A stretch of DNA of 64,000 nt from Thalassotalea_H castellviae (GCF_031846185.1 NZ_JAVRIF010000001.1:434001-498000), one strand, 5' to 3'; positions 1 to 9,243 are shown, counted from the first letter of the stretch. The notes: generated by a model not told the origin, from the sequence alone. Made by a program: numbers and translations.

Positions 1-229
1 TTTGCTCTACCGCCCCCACACTGACCTTAAAATGTTTTGCGATAACATAAGTAGGTATGCCTTTAAATAATTTTAGTAAAATTGCCCTACGCTCTTATTT
101 AAATATTTTAGAAGCATGTGAATTTATTTTTCCGCCAGCAGCAACAACTTTTGATTTAACCGCTACAACGCTTAACTTTAACGCCCTACCTATTGAACGT
201 AAGCTTTGGCCTTTACTAAACATTTTCAT
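1..229 (-). pseudogene. Tandem helix-turn-helix gene remnant, possibly TnsD/TniQ-like C-terminal region
   Basis: On the minus strand an open frame begins at ATG 229 directly outside the IS element and runs off the left edge. It reads through two helix-turn-helix-like segments: one with the motif KGQSLRSIGRALKLS and a second with GIPTYVIAKHFKVSVGAVEQ. An in-frame TAA at 95-97 separates them, so the gene as written is broken. Tandem HTH segments of this style occur at the C-terminus of TnsD/TniQ target selectors of Tn7-like transposons, but the stretch is too short to be sure. It is cut by the IS on one side and by the window edge on the other. Confidence 0.4.
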
Positions 230-231
230 TA

Positions 232-258
232 TCTGGACTTCCCAGATTTCACTAGACA
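232..258 (+). repeat. IS3 left terminal inverted repeat
   Basis: It starts TCTGGACTTCCCAGA and ends CTAGACA. It matches the reverse complement of 1438-1464 at 24 of 27 positions. Confidence 0.85.
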
Positions 259-1079
259 GTTTCTAGTTCAGAAAAATACGCTTCCTCAAATTTAGCAGGT
301 GAAACACCGCCTGTATGTGAGCGACGCTTTTTAGGATTGTAAAACATTTCTATAAAATTAAATATCTCAGCTTTCGCATCATTACGTGTTGAGTATATCT
401 TGCGTTTAATTATCCGTTTTTTAATCGTAGCAAAAAAACTCTCAGCAACCGCATTATCATGACAATTTCCTGCCCGACTCATTGATGGCACAAGATTATG
501 TTCTTTCATAAACGCTAAGTAATCAGCACTACCATATTGGCTGCCTTGATCGCTATGTACCATCACTTCAGCTTTGGGTTGTCGTTGATAAACAGCCATG
601 AGTAATGCTTTAATTACCAGGTGTTTGTCCATGTTCTTATCCATCGACCAACCAACAATACGCCTTGAGAATAAATCCATGACAGTTGCTACATACAAGA
701 AGCCTTCATAGGTTCTCACATAGGTAATGTCACTCACCCACGTTTGATTGGGCGCAGGAGGATTAAACTGGCGAGCTAGTAAGTTATCTGCAATGCGTGA
801 TGTTTTACCGCCTTTAATATGGCGACGTTCATAGCCTATTTGCGCTTTGAGTTTATGCTGGCGCATGATCTTAGCTACTCGATTAACACTGCATTGCTCA
901 CCAGTTTCACGTAAATCTGCGTGTATCCAAGGACTGCCGTAAGTACCGCCACTGGCCACATAGAACTCTTTAATAAGCTTGAGCAAACGATTATCTTCGA
1001 TCGCTCTGTCACTTAAGGGCTTTTTTAACCATGCATAGAAGCCGCTGCGGTTCAGCTTGAAAAGGCGACACATAGCCAC
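252..1079 (-). CDS. IS3-family transposase OrfB (DDE integrase catalytic region)
   Basis: This is the catalytic half of the transposase, which cuts and joins the IS ends. An HTH_21-like N-terminal part (RSGFYAWLKKPLS, then GSPWIHADLRETG) is followed by an rve/DDE integrase core. The catalytic acidic residues are visible in WVSDITYV, VMVHSDQGSQY and DNAVAESFFATIKKR. The ATG at 1079 is unlikely to be the only start. The frame is open upstream to the slippery site at 1154-1160 and encodes a typical linker (KYGFIRDHQDEF), so the active protein is expected to be an OrfAB fusion made by -1 frameshifting. No internal stop or missing catalytic residue is seen. Confidence 0.92.
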   Translation of the reverse strand: MAMCRLFKLNRSGFYAWLKKPLSDRAIEDNRLLKLIKEFYVASGGTYGSPWIHADLRETGEQCSVNRVAKIMRQHKLKAQIGYERRHIKGGKTSRIADNLLARQFNPPAPNQTWVSDITYVRTYEGFLYVATVMDLFSRRIVGWSMDKNMDKHLVIKALLMAVYQRQPKAEVMVHSDQGSQYGSADYLAFMKEHNLVPSMSRAGNCHDNAVAESFFATIKKRIIKRKIYSTRNDAKAEIFNFIEMFYNPKKRRSHTGGVSPAKFEEAYFSELETV

Positions 1080-1120
1080 GACAGAAAACTCATCTTGATG
1101 ATCTCGGATGAAGCCGTACT

Positions 1121-1405
1121 TTACTCGGGGTTGCTGGCAAAGTACCTTGCGGCCTTTTTTAGAATGTCCCGTTCCTCCGTGACACGTTTTAACTCAGCCT
1201 CAAGTTTAGCGATCCTGAGTTGTTCATCTGATGACTTGGTTTGCTTAGGTTTCTCTGATAACTGACTTCGCCAGTGATATAACGTTTTGGTACAAATACC
1301 TAATCGTTCAGACACTTCTGTAACTGAATAACCTCGTTCAGTGATTTGCTTCACTGCTTCGATTTTGAATTCTTGGGTATACCGTTTGCCTTTGCTCATA
1401 AACAC
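1121..1405 (-). CDS. IS3-family transposase OrfA (HTH_Tnp_1)
   Basis: This 94-residue DNA-binding protein of the IS begins MSKGKRYTQEFKIEAVK and has the HTH segment YSVTEVSERLGICTKTLYHW. A leucine-rich coiled-coil tail (LRIAKLEAELKRVTEERDILKK) follows, as usual for OrfA. An AGGTG ribosome-binding sequence lies just upstream of the ATG. The frame terminates at TAA 1121 after the slippery heptamer. OrfA alone binds the IS ends and typically represses transposition. Confidence 0.92.
   Translation of the reverse strand: MFMSKGKRYTQEFKIEAVKQITERGYSVTEVSERLGICTKTLYHWRSQLSEKPKQTKSSDEQLRIAKLEAELKRVTEERDILKKAARYFASNPE
1154..1160 (-). other. Programmed -1 ribosomal frameshift site of the IS3 element
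   Basis: On the minus strand the heptamer A AAA AAG lies in the orfA frame as CTA AAA AAG. A -1 slip there joins orfA to an open frame that leads without a stop through the linker into orfB. AAAAAAG is the usual slippery heptamer of IS3-family elements. Confidence 0.8.
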
Positions 1406-1429
1406 CTCTAATTGAAGTTACAATGTAAC

Positions 1430-2023
1430 TCATTTGGTGTCTAGCAAAGTCTGGGAAGTCCAGATTTCAAAGGACTTAAGGGAGGGATATTCTTTGAACT
1501 CATTGCCATTCCACTTTTTAGGATTTCCAGTCGAAATTACGCTGAGTACTATCGGATATTCCTTAAGTTTCACAACTAACTCTTCCATAACTGGTTTTGG
1601 AAAATTTCCTAGTTTGCCACTAGTTTCAGAAACTATTCCATCAACATCAGGCTTCAAATTCAAAAACCGATGTAAATAGGTTATGTTACCAAAAATTTTG
1701 GCGCAGATGCTTGTCAGAATGCCCAAAAGCTCACCCGGAATACATTCATTCTTAGAAAAGAAAATATCAAATCGTTCCGCTTTGTACGGGTATAACCTTT
1801 GCGAATTGGCTGTTAACAGTAAAGCCTCTGAACCATATGAAGAAATCAGCTCTTCCACAGTTTCGAGACATTCTACTTCCCATAGTTGAGGATGATCATC
1901 GTCGTGCATTTTTACAGACAACGTAACCCTTAAGTCATCAGCATACCAATCGGCATCGACTATTCTTATCCAGCCTTCGGCTTCATCAAAATGTTCGTCA
2001 ATAGCACTTAGCAGTTCATCCAT
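1430..2023 (-). CDS. Unrecognised acidic protein, C-terminus truncated by the IS
   Basis: I do not recognise this protein. It is acidic and apparently cytosolic, with no signal peptide or membrane segment, and begins MDELLSAIDEHFDEAEGW. Its last residues, from about WTSQ onward, are encoded by the IS3 terminal repeat. The natural C-terminus was therefore lost at about base 1465, and the present product ends at a fortuitous TGA at 1430-1432. The ATG overlaps the stop of the upstream TPR gene by one base, so the two were translated together. Small acidic genes in such accessory clusters are often immunity proteins or toxin partners, but nothing specific supports that here. Confidence 0.6.
   Translation of the reverse strand: MDELLSAIDEHFDEAEGWIRIVDADWYADDLRVTLSVKMHDDDHPQLWEVECLETVEELISSYGSEALLLTANSQRLYPYKAERFDIFFSKNECIPGELLGILTSICAKIFGNITYLHRFLNLKPDVDGIVSETSGKLGNFPKPVMEELVVKLKEYPIVLSVISTGNPKKWNGNEFKEYPSLKSFEIWTSQTLLDTK
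1438..1464 (-). repeat. IS3 right terminal inverted repeat
   Basis: It reads TCTGGACTTCCCAGA on the minus strand, matching the left end. It also supplies the last codons of the truncated neighbouring gene. Confidence 0.85.
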
Positions 2024-3024
2024 CAGATAGTATCATCCTTTGGGTTACCATGTGTCTGACAGCCGAATAGTAGGCATCCACAATGTTCATTAAACAATGT
2101 AAGGTTAGTATTGGGTTTACCAACTCCAAATTTAGATTTGAGGCCAGCACGCACATTAATTTCTTCTCGTAATTCTACTATGCGTTCTAACTTTTCGGTT
2201 GCCGTGTAATCTTCCCAGTCCTCGTAATCATTCGCTAGTTCAATGATCCACTCTTTTCTTTCTTCAATTAAAGTAGAAATTGTTTCATTAAAAAGTTTGG
2301 GATTAACTTTGTAAACGGCATAGCCCAATTCAGGCCAATCAGACAAATCGATTCCATCAAGTCCTAACTCAATGACAAGTTCAGTTGCTTTGTCATATTG
2401 CCCCATTTCAGCGTAAACAGAAGCGATCTCATAGCTACAAATTACATCAAGAAACTCATTGCTAATGTTTTTAACTAATATGCCCAAAAGCTCTTCCGTT
2501 TCTGAGTAGTCCTTTAAAGCTAAATTAGTAATAGCTAGGTTGTATAAAGAAATATTTTCGTTATCGTTCAAGTTGGATGCTTTTAAGAAGCAATTTTTCG
2601 CCTCGTTATAATTGCCCAGATAAAAGGCTGCAACACCGATATTGTTAACAATATCCCTTGAATCTGACCTAGCTTCAGCCAGCTTCAAATACTTTAATGC
2701 TTCTTCGTAATTTTCTAAATTTAATTGAATGTAACCGATTTGGTTATATGGGAAATAGGAAGATGGGTGCAGAGCTATACACTCGCTTAATATTTGTAAT
2801 GAACGTTCTGTATCACCATATTCGAAATAAAGTTGCCAAGCGAGATTGTTTGTTGCTTTAACAGTTTTTTTAGTGTTATACGCTCTCTCAAATAATTTTA
2901 GGTCTTCATCATCGCTTACCCATTCTGGATTTTGATAATAAGCCATTGCAACATCATTGATTAAATCCAAGTCGTTAGGTGCCCTCTCCAACTTTGAGAG
3001 AAGAGCTTTTAATTGTGCTGACAT
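2023..3024 (-). CDS. TPR-repeat protein with a C-terminal Cys/His tail
   Basis: This 333-residue cytosolic protein contains about five tetratricopeptide-like helical pairs between residues 50 and 230. Examples are SSYFPYNQIGYIQLNLENYE, ARSDSRDIVNNIGVAAFYLG and ISLYNLAITNLALKDYSE. Such repeats bind peptides or partner proteins. The C-terminus is unusual: HCGCLLFGCQTHGNPKDD. It contains CQTHGN, a motif repeated as CDTHGN at the N-terminus of the upstream protein. Start and stop overlap the neighbouring genes by one base on each side, giving a tight three-gene unit. The specific role is unknown. Confidence 0.75.
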   Translation of the reverse strand: MSAQLKALLSKLERAPNDLDLINDVAMAYYQNPEWVSDDEDLKLFERAYNTKKTVKATNNLAWQLYFEYGDTERSLQILSECIALHPSSYFPYNQIGYIQLNLENYEEALKYLKLAEARSDSRDIVNNIGVAAFYLGNYNEAKNCFLKASNLNDNENISLYNLAITNLALKDYSETEELLGILVKNISNEFLDVICSYEIASVYAEMGQYDKATELVIELGLDGIDLSDWPELGYAVYKVNPKLFNETISTLIEERKEWIIELANDYEDWEDYTATEKLERIVELREEINVRAGLKSKFGVGKPNTNLTLFNEHCGCLLFGCQTHGNPKDDTI

Positions 3025-3761
3025 TATTTTTCAAGCCACCTAACGTCAGTTATAGCCATATAAATAAAACCATTGCTGGTTGGTGTACGATATACACCTA
3101 TAGCATCAATTGCTTTTGCCAGAACCGATGTCATTTCCCAACCATCAACTTCGGTCCCTATCCATCTCCCGGCTACTAACTGTTTCAAATCAAGATCTTC
3201 ACCTAATTCCTTTATTAACCTAGAAGACACTTTCACTTTTTCATCTAAACTACTGTTTGCCCATGCCCACATCCATGATTCTGACGCAGTTGAATAGGAA
3301 CCCGAAAAATGAATATCTGCTTCTAATTCAGGAGTACCATTGTTTGAAAACACAAGCCTTCCTGTTTCCTGATACCAGTCCCATCGCTCGTAATTGCCAA
3401 CATTATACATTTCAAGGAACTCTTTATGGCGAGGTTCAATAAAGGCAAAACTTTCAGTGACTAAATTGTGGTAAACATCATCATCTTGAATCCAGTTTCT
3501 ATCGCGGATTTCCTCATAACAATGCTCACACATAACCTTTATATCAGCGAAGGCTTCTGATTTATCATTCCATTCGCCTTCAGCATCTAATACTTCTTCA
3601 CATTTATCGCACCAAGCATCAGGGCATAATTCGTCTGGGTTATCAGGGCCGTAACCCAAATTAAAACCTAAACCTTCTCCGCTGGCTAAGTGTTGGCAAA
3701 TAAAAGTTGCGTTAGAGTTGCCGTGAGTATCGCAAGCGATTTTACTATCATGGTTAGACAC
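3024..3761 (-). CDS. Cys-rich zinc-ribbon protein with a DUF6882-like C-terminal domain
   Basis: The 245-residue protein has two parts. Residues 1-85 hold paired cysteine/histidine motifs (CDTHGN, CQHL, CDKC, CEHCYEEI) that look like a structural zinc site. Residues 115-245 have the pattern WDWYQETGRLVFSNNG, then SYSTASESWMWAWANSSL, and end near GVYRTPTSNGFIYMAITDV. This resembles the DUF6882 family as I remember it, whose function is unknown. It is first in the unit with the TPR and truncated genes. No signal peptide or membrane segment is present. The zinc site is inferred from residue spacing only. Confidence 0.65.
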   Translation of the reverse strand: MSNHDSKIACDTHGNSNATFICQHLASGEGLGFNLGYGPDNPDELCPDAWCDKCEEVLDAEGEWNDKSEAFADIKVMCEHCYEEIRDRNWIQDDDVYHNLVTESFAFIEPRHKEFLEMYNVGNYERWDWYQETGRLVFSNNGTPELEADIHFSGSYSTASESWMWAWANSSLDEKVKVSSRLIKELGEDLDLKQLVAGRWIGTEVDGWEMTSVLAKAIDAIGVYRTPTSNGFIYMAITDVRWLEK

Positions 3762-3812
3762 TAAATTACATCCATCCTTTGGTTAATTCGGGTAGTTTGC
3801 TTTGTGAGATAG

Positions 3813-4103
3813 TTACTCGGCATACTTCTCTAATGCTTCTTTAAACTGTGAATCACACTCGTCCTTAAAAACTTTTCTTTCATCAAACAATTTAAGGAGC
3901 TTTTCATAAATATTAGAGTAAATTATCTTATGAGCATCATTGCCAATTTTACTCTCTCGTGGGTCATCCATAAAAAACTCGTTTTCTAATGCATGATCAA
4001 CTATTGATAACAGATCTTCTTTTGTTATCTGTTCTATCGAGTTCCATTGCTCTCCATCGATAGAATACTCAGCTTTCAGTTCATTAATTCTTAAGTATTT
4101 CAT
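3813..4103 (-). CDS. Small acidic protein, partner gene of the PHP/ABC-ATPase
   Basis: This 96-residue acidic, probably all-helical protein begins MKYLRINELKAEYSIDG. I do not recognise its family. It overlaps the 3' end of the PHP/ABC-ATPase gene by 20 bases, so it is translationally coupled to it. Overlap of this kind suggests a complex or a regulator/antidote relation, but that is inference. There is no signal peptide, membrane segment or metal-binding motif. Confidence 0.65.
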   Translation of the reverse strand: MKYLRINELKAEYSIDGEQWNSIEQITKEDLLSIVDHALENEFFMDDPRESKIGNDAHKIIYSNIYEKLLKLFDERKVFKDECDSQFKEALEKYAE

Positions 4104-6114
4104 ATGATTTGCCTCTATCCTTGTATGGTTCTATGCCTGCCTCTAAGCAGTTAAGTTGAATTGTATGATTTGGATGAATCTCCCCATTGGGGTTTTTTAA
4201 GTGCTTATCATTTGGATAACCAGAATAAATGTCGTACTCGACCTCTCCATTCTTCACCTCTTTCTTCGTGTATAACAAATAATCAGGTTCGATAGACGCG
4301 CCAACAGTACTGTTATGTGTAACAACTACAACTGGCATTTGCTTAGATAAATCCTTTATCAATTTGTTTACTTTGTTCAACAAGAAAATATTATCAAAGG
4401 ATGACTCCGGTTCATCTATCAAAAGTATGTCATATTTATAAGCATCTTTAATACTTTGAAGTAATCTAAATTCAGAGCGCTCACCGCCAGAAACCTTATA
4501 ACCATTGTTGTTTAAAACTTCATACTTAATGCGTGAAAAAAACCTGTAATAATCACTTGAGTCTACTGAGTCGTTTTCTTTTAAAGTTTGTAAGAATTGG
4601 TAAGGGTTAAAGTATGATTTATATGCATCAGTAAACGATCCAACATTTCTATTCACGGCTCTCAATTCCCCAGCACCACTATATTGGCCTTTTCTAGCTA
4701 CAACCTGAAACCCCTGAACATATTCAATAGTCTCATCTGCTGGTTGCCTTAAAGAATCTGAAATTTTTGAAAACTTTCTCACCTTTTGTCTGTCAATTGC
4801 ACTCTGGTATAAATCAACTTCTGAGATTGGAGTTGTGGCAGACTGAACGTTTAATTGCGCCTGAATGTCTTTAACGATCCCATTAACAAATATCTTTTCC
4901 TTATTTACTTTATAAAGCAGCCTATATTCGTTAACTAATTCTGATAGTAAATTAACTAAATTATTCCGATCTATATTTTTATCAACTATCTCTTTATAGG
5001 CCACATTATCTAGTAGTACTTGAGTTGCCTTAATTAAGCTTGTTAAAGAATCCGTGCTTGTAGGCTTAAACTTTTCTTCATTGAACATTGAAGTCGAAGA
5101 ATAGGAGTCATGTCGGTTTTTATTAAAAGCAAATGTTTTTAATGATTCTAAGTAATTTCCTATTAACTTATCTGAATAATCAAGATCTATATGCTCAACT
5201 TCTTCAACAACAGATTTAAATTCTTTTAGATAATCCTCGATATAAGAGCGCCTACCATTTCTTAACTTTTCTTCAAATTTTGATTCATCTTCAGATTCAC
5301 TTTTTTCTAGCAATTCAAACTGCTTTATATATTTTACTTCTTCGTCTAAAGCCCCTTCCAAAATCGAATCAAGTGTATGTGACTTTCCGCTTGATCTTTG
5401 CCCTAGAATCACATTAAGACCAGTCGAGATTTGTACACGCCCATCTAGTATTGCAAAAAAGCTATTACCTTCAAGCTCTGACAGAAACAACTTGTCTCTA
5501 TTTCTAATTGTAAGTTTTAAAGATTGAAAACTAAGTTCACCTAGATCCACATATGTTTGTCTAGTAGGGAACTGTTTAAGTCCATCCTTGGCTCTCAAAT
5601 CACTGAATAAAACAGGTGGCAACTTCGCCCCTTGTTTCATCGCATAAAGAAACTTCTTAACACTACGTACTTCTCCACAGTCTAAAAAGTCACCAAACTT
5701 ATCAAGTGTTTGCTTATTAATTGCGGGGGATTTATCGATATGAGGTATCAAAATGTAATTAGATAAATCACCAAAAATTTCAACAAATCGATTAAAATCT
5801 ATGTGCGTTTTAGCATCAGGTATATCTTGATTAACCAATTCGCATTTCTTTGTGAATTCATCTATCTCAGAAGGGTCACAAATCACTAATATATGTCCCC
5901 CCTCAAGATCTACTTCAATCCCCGGTAATACAAGTATTCCTAAGTGCTCACATATTTTTAAGTATTGGGTTTTATCAAACGTATTGTGATTTGTTATGGC
6001 AATACAATCTAACTTTGCTGAAGCAACATATTTTGAAAGCGCATCAATAGAAAACTCAAAATAACTATCGCTAGGTGTTGATATTGTATGCAGGTGTAGA
6101 TCAATTTTTTTCAT
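4084..6114 (-). CDS. PHP-domain phosphoesterase fused to an ABC/SMC-type ATPase
   Basis: The protein has 676 residues. Residues 1-180 form a PHP (polymerase and histidinol phosphatase) domain with metal-ligand motifs intact: DLHLHT at 5-10, AITNHN at 39-44, PGIEV at 64-68, GGHILV at 72-77, PHID at 124-127 and FSDLR at 170-174. An ATPase of the ABC/SMC type follows, with Walker A GQRSSGKS at 238-245, a long helical insertion at about 260-450, signature VSGGER at 541-546, Walker B ILLIDEPE at 563-570 and switch His600 in VVTHN. This layout matches large stand-alone PHP-ATPases, some annotated TrlF-like (from memory), found near restriction or defence loci. A nucleic-acid phosphoesterase gated by ATP is the likely activity; the substrate is unknown. 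Confidence 0.85.
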   Translation of the reverse strand: MKKIDLHLHTISTPSDSYFEFSIDALSKYVASAKLDCIAITNHNTFDKTQYLKICEHLGILVLPGIEVDLEGGHILVICDPSEIDEFTKKCELVNQDIPDAKTHIDFNRFVEIFGDLSNYILIPHIDKSPAINKQTLDKFGDFLDCGEVRSVKKFLYAMKQGAKLPPVLFSDLRAKDGLKQFPTRQTYVDLGELSFQSLKLTIRNRDKLFLSELEGNSFFAILDGRVQISTGLNVILGQRSSGKSHTLDSILEGALDEEVKYIKQFELLEKSESEDESKFEEKLRNGRRSYIEDYLKEFKSVVEEVEHIDLDYSDKLIGNYLESLKTFAFNKNRHDSYSSTSMFNEEKFKPTSTDSLTSLIKATQVLLDNVAYKEIVDKNIDRNNLVNLLSELVNEYRLLYKVNKEKIFVNGIVKDIQAQLNVQSATTPISEVDLYQSAIDRQKVRKFSKISDSLRQPADETIEYVQGFQVVARKGQYSGAGELRAVNRNVGSFTDAYKSYFNPYQFLQTLKENDSVDSSDYYRFFSRIKYEVLNNNGYKVSGGERSEFRLLQSIKDAYKYDILLIDEPESSFDNIFLLNKVNKLIKDLSKQMPVVVVTHNSTVGASIEPDYLLYTKKEVKNGEVEYDIYSGYPNDKHLKNPNGEIHPNHTIQLNCLEAGIEPYKDRGKSYEILKN

Positions 6115-6195
6115 ATTTTATCCCTACCTATGAAATACATGTAATTTTTAAAGAGTTATGAATAACAAACTAACAAAAACCGTAATTTTGTCCAC

Positions 6196-6223
6196 AAAAA
6201 AAGGCGAGCACTAAGCTCACCTT
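6196..6223 (-). terminator. Rho-independent terminator downstream of gcvP
   Basis: On the minus strand AAAGGTGAGC and GCTCGCCTTT pair with one G-U, around a TTAGT loop, followed by a run of T. It lies about 90 bases past the gcvP stop and marks the border between the glycine cleavage operon and the accessory island. Confidence 0.8.
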
Positions 6224-6314
6224 TCCGCTTCTTTATGAGTCACAAACTATATTCGACTCACAAACTACCAAAATAAAGTCACAGACTTTATTAGAATACG
6301 ACACAAACAAAAAC

Positions 6315-9200
6315 TTAGTCTTTATAAGTATCAACACTTGGACAAGAACATATTAAGTTTCTGTCGCCAAACACGTCATCAATCCGGTTAACGGTTGGCC
6401 AGAATTTATTGGCTGCAGCTGCTGGAACTGGGAATACCGCTTCTTGAATACTGTAATTTCTGTCCCAAGGTGCTGTTATATCAGCTAATGTATGCGGAGC
6501 ATTGTGAAGAGGGTTATCTTCTAGCGTCCATTCACCTGATTCAACTTTTCTTACTTCGTCACGAATACACACCATGGCTTCAATGAAGCGATCTAATTCA
6601 ACTTTTGATTCAGACTCTGTCGGCTCAATCATAAAAGTGCCAGCTACAGGGAAAGACATAGTTGGCGCATGGAAACCGTAGTCCATTAAGCGTTTCGCCA
6701 TATCTACTTCAGTAATGCCTGATTCTGCTTTGATTGGGCGTAAATCAATAATACATTCGTGAGCAACGCGACCATTTTTACCTGTATATAAAATAGGGTA
6801 ATGTTGGCTTAATTTTTTCGCTAAATAGTTTGCGTTGGTAATTGCGTATTTAGTTGCATCAGTAACCCCTTTTTTACCTAACATAGCAACATAAAGGTAT
6901 GAGATACATAATATGCCTGCACTACCATAAGGCGCGGCTGAAACGGCACCGTTACCTTTTGTGCCTTCATTCACATTAATTAAAGTGTGATCGGGTAAAA
7001 ATGGAGCAAGGTGAGATTTAACACCAATTGGTCCCATACCTGGGCCACCACCACCATGAGGAATAGCAAAAGTTTTATGCAAGTTTAAGTGAGAAACGTC
7101 AGCACCAATATGACCTGGCGACGTAACCCCCACTTGAGCATTCATGTTGGCGCCATCAAGGTACACTTGACCACCGTGTTCATGCACAATGTTACAAATT
7201 TCTGCAATGGTGGTTTCATACACACCATGCGTTGATGGGTACGTGATCATAATACAAGAAAGGTTATCGGCCATTTCGCTTGCTTTAGCACGCAAGTCGT
7301 TCATGTCAACGTTACCTTCTTTGTCACAATCAACAACCACAACTTTCATGCCCACCATTTGCGCAGAAGCAGGGTTAGTACCATGAGCAGAAGATGGAAT
7401 TAAACAGATATTACGATGGGCATCACCACGGCTTTCGTGGTATTTGTGAATAGCGATTAAACCGGCGTATTCGCCTTGTGCACCTGAGTTAGGCTGCATT
7501 GATATGTTGTCGTAACCTGTTAATTCAACTAACCAGTCACCTAACTCGTCAATCATTTGCTTGTAACCTTGTGCTTGGTCAACCGGAGCAAATGGATGCA
7601 TGTTAGCGAACTCTGGCCATGATACTGGGATCATTTGCGCAGTCGCATTTAATTTCATGGTACATGAACCTAATGAAATCATTGAATGGTTAAGTGCTAA
7701 ATCTTTGTTTTCTAATTTTTTAATATAACGAAGCATTTCTGTTTCGCTATGGTACGAGTTAAATACAGGATGAGTTAATATCGCTGATTCACGTACTAAT
7801 GACGCAGGGATTGATGAGTGACCACAAGCGATAATTTTTTCATCAAGTTCAGCAACATTTAATCCGTGCCCTTCCCCTAATAAAATATCAAACAAGCCTG
7901 TTACATTTTCACGCGTGGTAGTTTCATCTAAAGAAATACTAATTTGGCCGTCAACATCAGTACGGAAGTTAACGCCAGCGGCTAATGCGCGGTTAACAAT
8001 TTCGTCTTTGTTGGTAACGTTAAACGTTAACGTATCAAAGTAATGTTGATGAATCGCCGTTAACCCTTTGGTTGCCGTACCTAAACATAAAATATCGGTT
8101 AAACGATGAATACGTTCAGCTATCACTTTTAAGCCTTTAGGGCCATGATAAACCGCGTAAAACGCAGCCATATTGGCCAATAACACTTGTGCCGTACAAA
8201 TATTTGAGTTGGCTTTTTCACGACGAATATGCTGCTCACGCGTTTGCATTGCCATACGTAATGCAGGGTTATCACGCGTATCTTTAGATACACCAATTAT
8301 ACGGCCCGGTAATGAACGTTTATATTTATCAGAAGTGGTAAAAAATGCCGCATGAGGACCACCGTAGCCCATTGGTACACCAAAGCGTTGCGTTGAACCG
8401 ATAACGGCATCAGCCCCTAACTCACCCGGCGCTTTTAACATCACTAAACTCATGATGTCGGCAGCGACAGCAACAATGCCTTTTTTCTCATGAACCTGAG
8501 TAATAAGATCTGAAATATCACGTACTTCACCTGTAGCACTTGGATATTGTAATAGTGCACCAAATACATCGTGATCTACTACTTCGTTAGCTGGTGCAAC
8601 GATGATATCAAAACCAAACATTTCGGCACGTTGCTTAACAACGTCAATGGTTTGTGGATAAACATCTGATGAAATAAAGAAAAGGTTGGATTTTTTATTT
8701 TTAGAAACACGTTTAGCTAACGCCATTGCTTCTGCAGCAGCAGTACCTTCATCTAATAACGAAGCTGATGCTAAGTCTAAACCGGTTAAGTCTAAACACA
8801 TTTGTTGATAGTTTAATAAAGACTCTAAACGGCCTTGAGCAATTTCTGGTTGATAGGGCGTATAAGCCGTATACCAACCTGGATTTTCTAAGACGTTACG
8901 TAAAATAACGTTTGGCGTTAAGGTACCGTAGTAACCTAAACCAATGTATGTATCGTTAACTTTGTTTAAGCTAGCGACTGCTTTTAAATCAGCTAACGCT
9001 TTGACTTCTGTTTTACTTTCTTCAATCGCGGGTAAATTAGCTAAACGAATATCGCTTGGCACTATTTCATTGATAAGTGCGTCGACAGATTCTGCACCAA
9101 TGTCATTTAACATTGCTTGCGTTTGCTCGGCATTGGGCCCGATGTGACGACGGATAAAATCTTGTGTTTGCTCTAATTCAGAAAGTGATTGAGTAGTCAT
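6315..9200 (-). CDS. gcvP: Glycine dehydrogenase (decarboxylating), P-protein
   Basis: This PLP enzyme decarboxylates glycine and passes the aminomethyl group to lipoyl-GcvH, the first step of the glycine cleavage system. At 961 residues it is the homodimeric single-chain form common in proteobacteria. The N-terminal half begins with RRHIGPN. The C-terminal half carries the PLP-lysine motif [20 protein letters not shown] near residue 700. It is third in the minus-strand order gcvT-gcvH-gcvP. The 160-base gap from gcvH contains a hairpin with a T-rich tail, so gcvP may be expressed at a different level or from its own promoter. Confidence 0.97.
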   Translation of the reverse strand: MTTQSLSELEQTQDFIRRHIGPNAEQTQAMLNDIGAESVDALINEIVPSDIRLANLPAIEESKTEVKALADLKAVASLNKVNDTYIGLGYYGTLTPNVILRNVLENPGWYTAYTPYQPEIAQGRLESLLNYQQMCLDLTGLDLASASLLDEGTAAAEAMALAKRVSKNKKSNLFFISSDVYPQTIDVVKQRAEMFGFDIIVAPANEVVDHDVFGALLQYPSATGEVRDISDLITQVHEKKGIVAVAADIMSLVMLKAPGELGADAVIGSTQRFGVPMGYGGPHAAFFTTSDKYKRSLPGRIIGVSKDTRDNPALRMAMQTREQHIRREKANSNICTAQVLLANMAAFYAVYHGPKGLKVIAERIHRLTDILCLGTATKGLTAIHQHYFDTLTFNVTNKDEIVNRALAAGVNFRTDVDGQISISLDETTTRENVTGLFDILLGEGHGLNVAELDEKIIACGHSSIPASLVRESAILTHPVFNSYHSETEMLRYIKKLENKDLALNHSMISLGSCTMKLNATAQMIPVSWPEFANMHPFAPVDQAQGYKQMIDELGDWLVELTGYDNISMQPNSGAQGEYAGLIAIHKYHESRGDAHRNICLIPSSAHGTNPASAQMVGMKVVVVDCDKEGNVDMNDLRAKASEMADNLSCIMITYPSTHGVYETTIAEICNIVHEHGGQVYLDGANMNAQVGVTSPGHIGADVSHLNLHKTFAIPHGGGGPGMGPIGVKSHLAPFLPDHTLINVNEGTKGNGAVSAAPYGSAGILCISYLYVAMLGKKGVTDATKYAITNANYLAKKLSQHYPILYTGKNGRVAHECIIDLRPIKAESGITEVDMAKRLMDYGFHAPTMSFPVAGTFMIEPTESESKVELDRFIEAMVCIRDEVRKVESGEWTLEDNPLHNAPHTLADITAPWDRNYSIQEAVFPVPAAAANKFWPTVNRIDDVFGDRNLICSCPSVDTYKD

Positions 9201-9243
9201 AATACAGCTTCTTTAGTGAGTATTTATCATTGATAAATACAGT

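Larger units (their letters stand above)
232..1464 (-). mobile_element. IS3-family insertion sequence, apparently complete
   Basis: The element contains orfA and orfB with a -1 frameshift site and is bounded by 27-bp imperfect terminal inverted repeats (24 of 27 identical) that begin TCTGGACTTCCCAGA. The first 15 bases of each end are themselves a short palindrome, TCTGG/CCAGA. I find no matching 3-4 bp target duplication in the flanks, whichever of the possible end points is taken. The right end truncates a gene and the left end abuts a different broken gene, so the insertion may have been followed by an adjacent deletion. Confidence 0.88.

Noticed and set aside
57..266. Plus-strand frame of 69 codons at the left edge
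   Set aside because: It runs antisense to the HTH remnant and ends inside the IS terminal repeat. It has no ribosome-binding site or family resemblance.
229..1470. Target-site duplication of the IS3 element
   Set aside because: Testing the three plausible end points gives no matching 3-4 bp direct repeat in the flanks.
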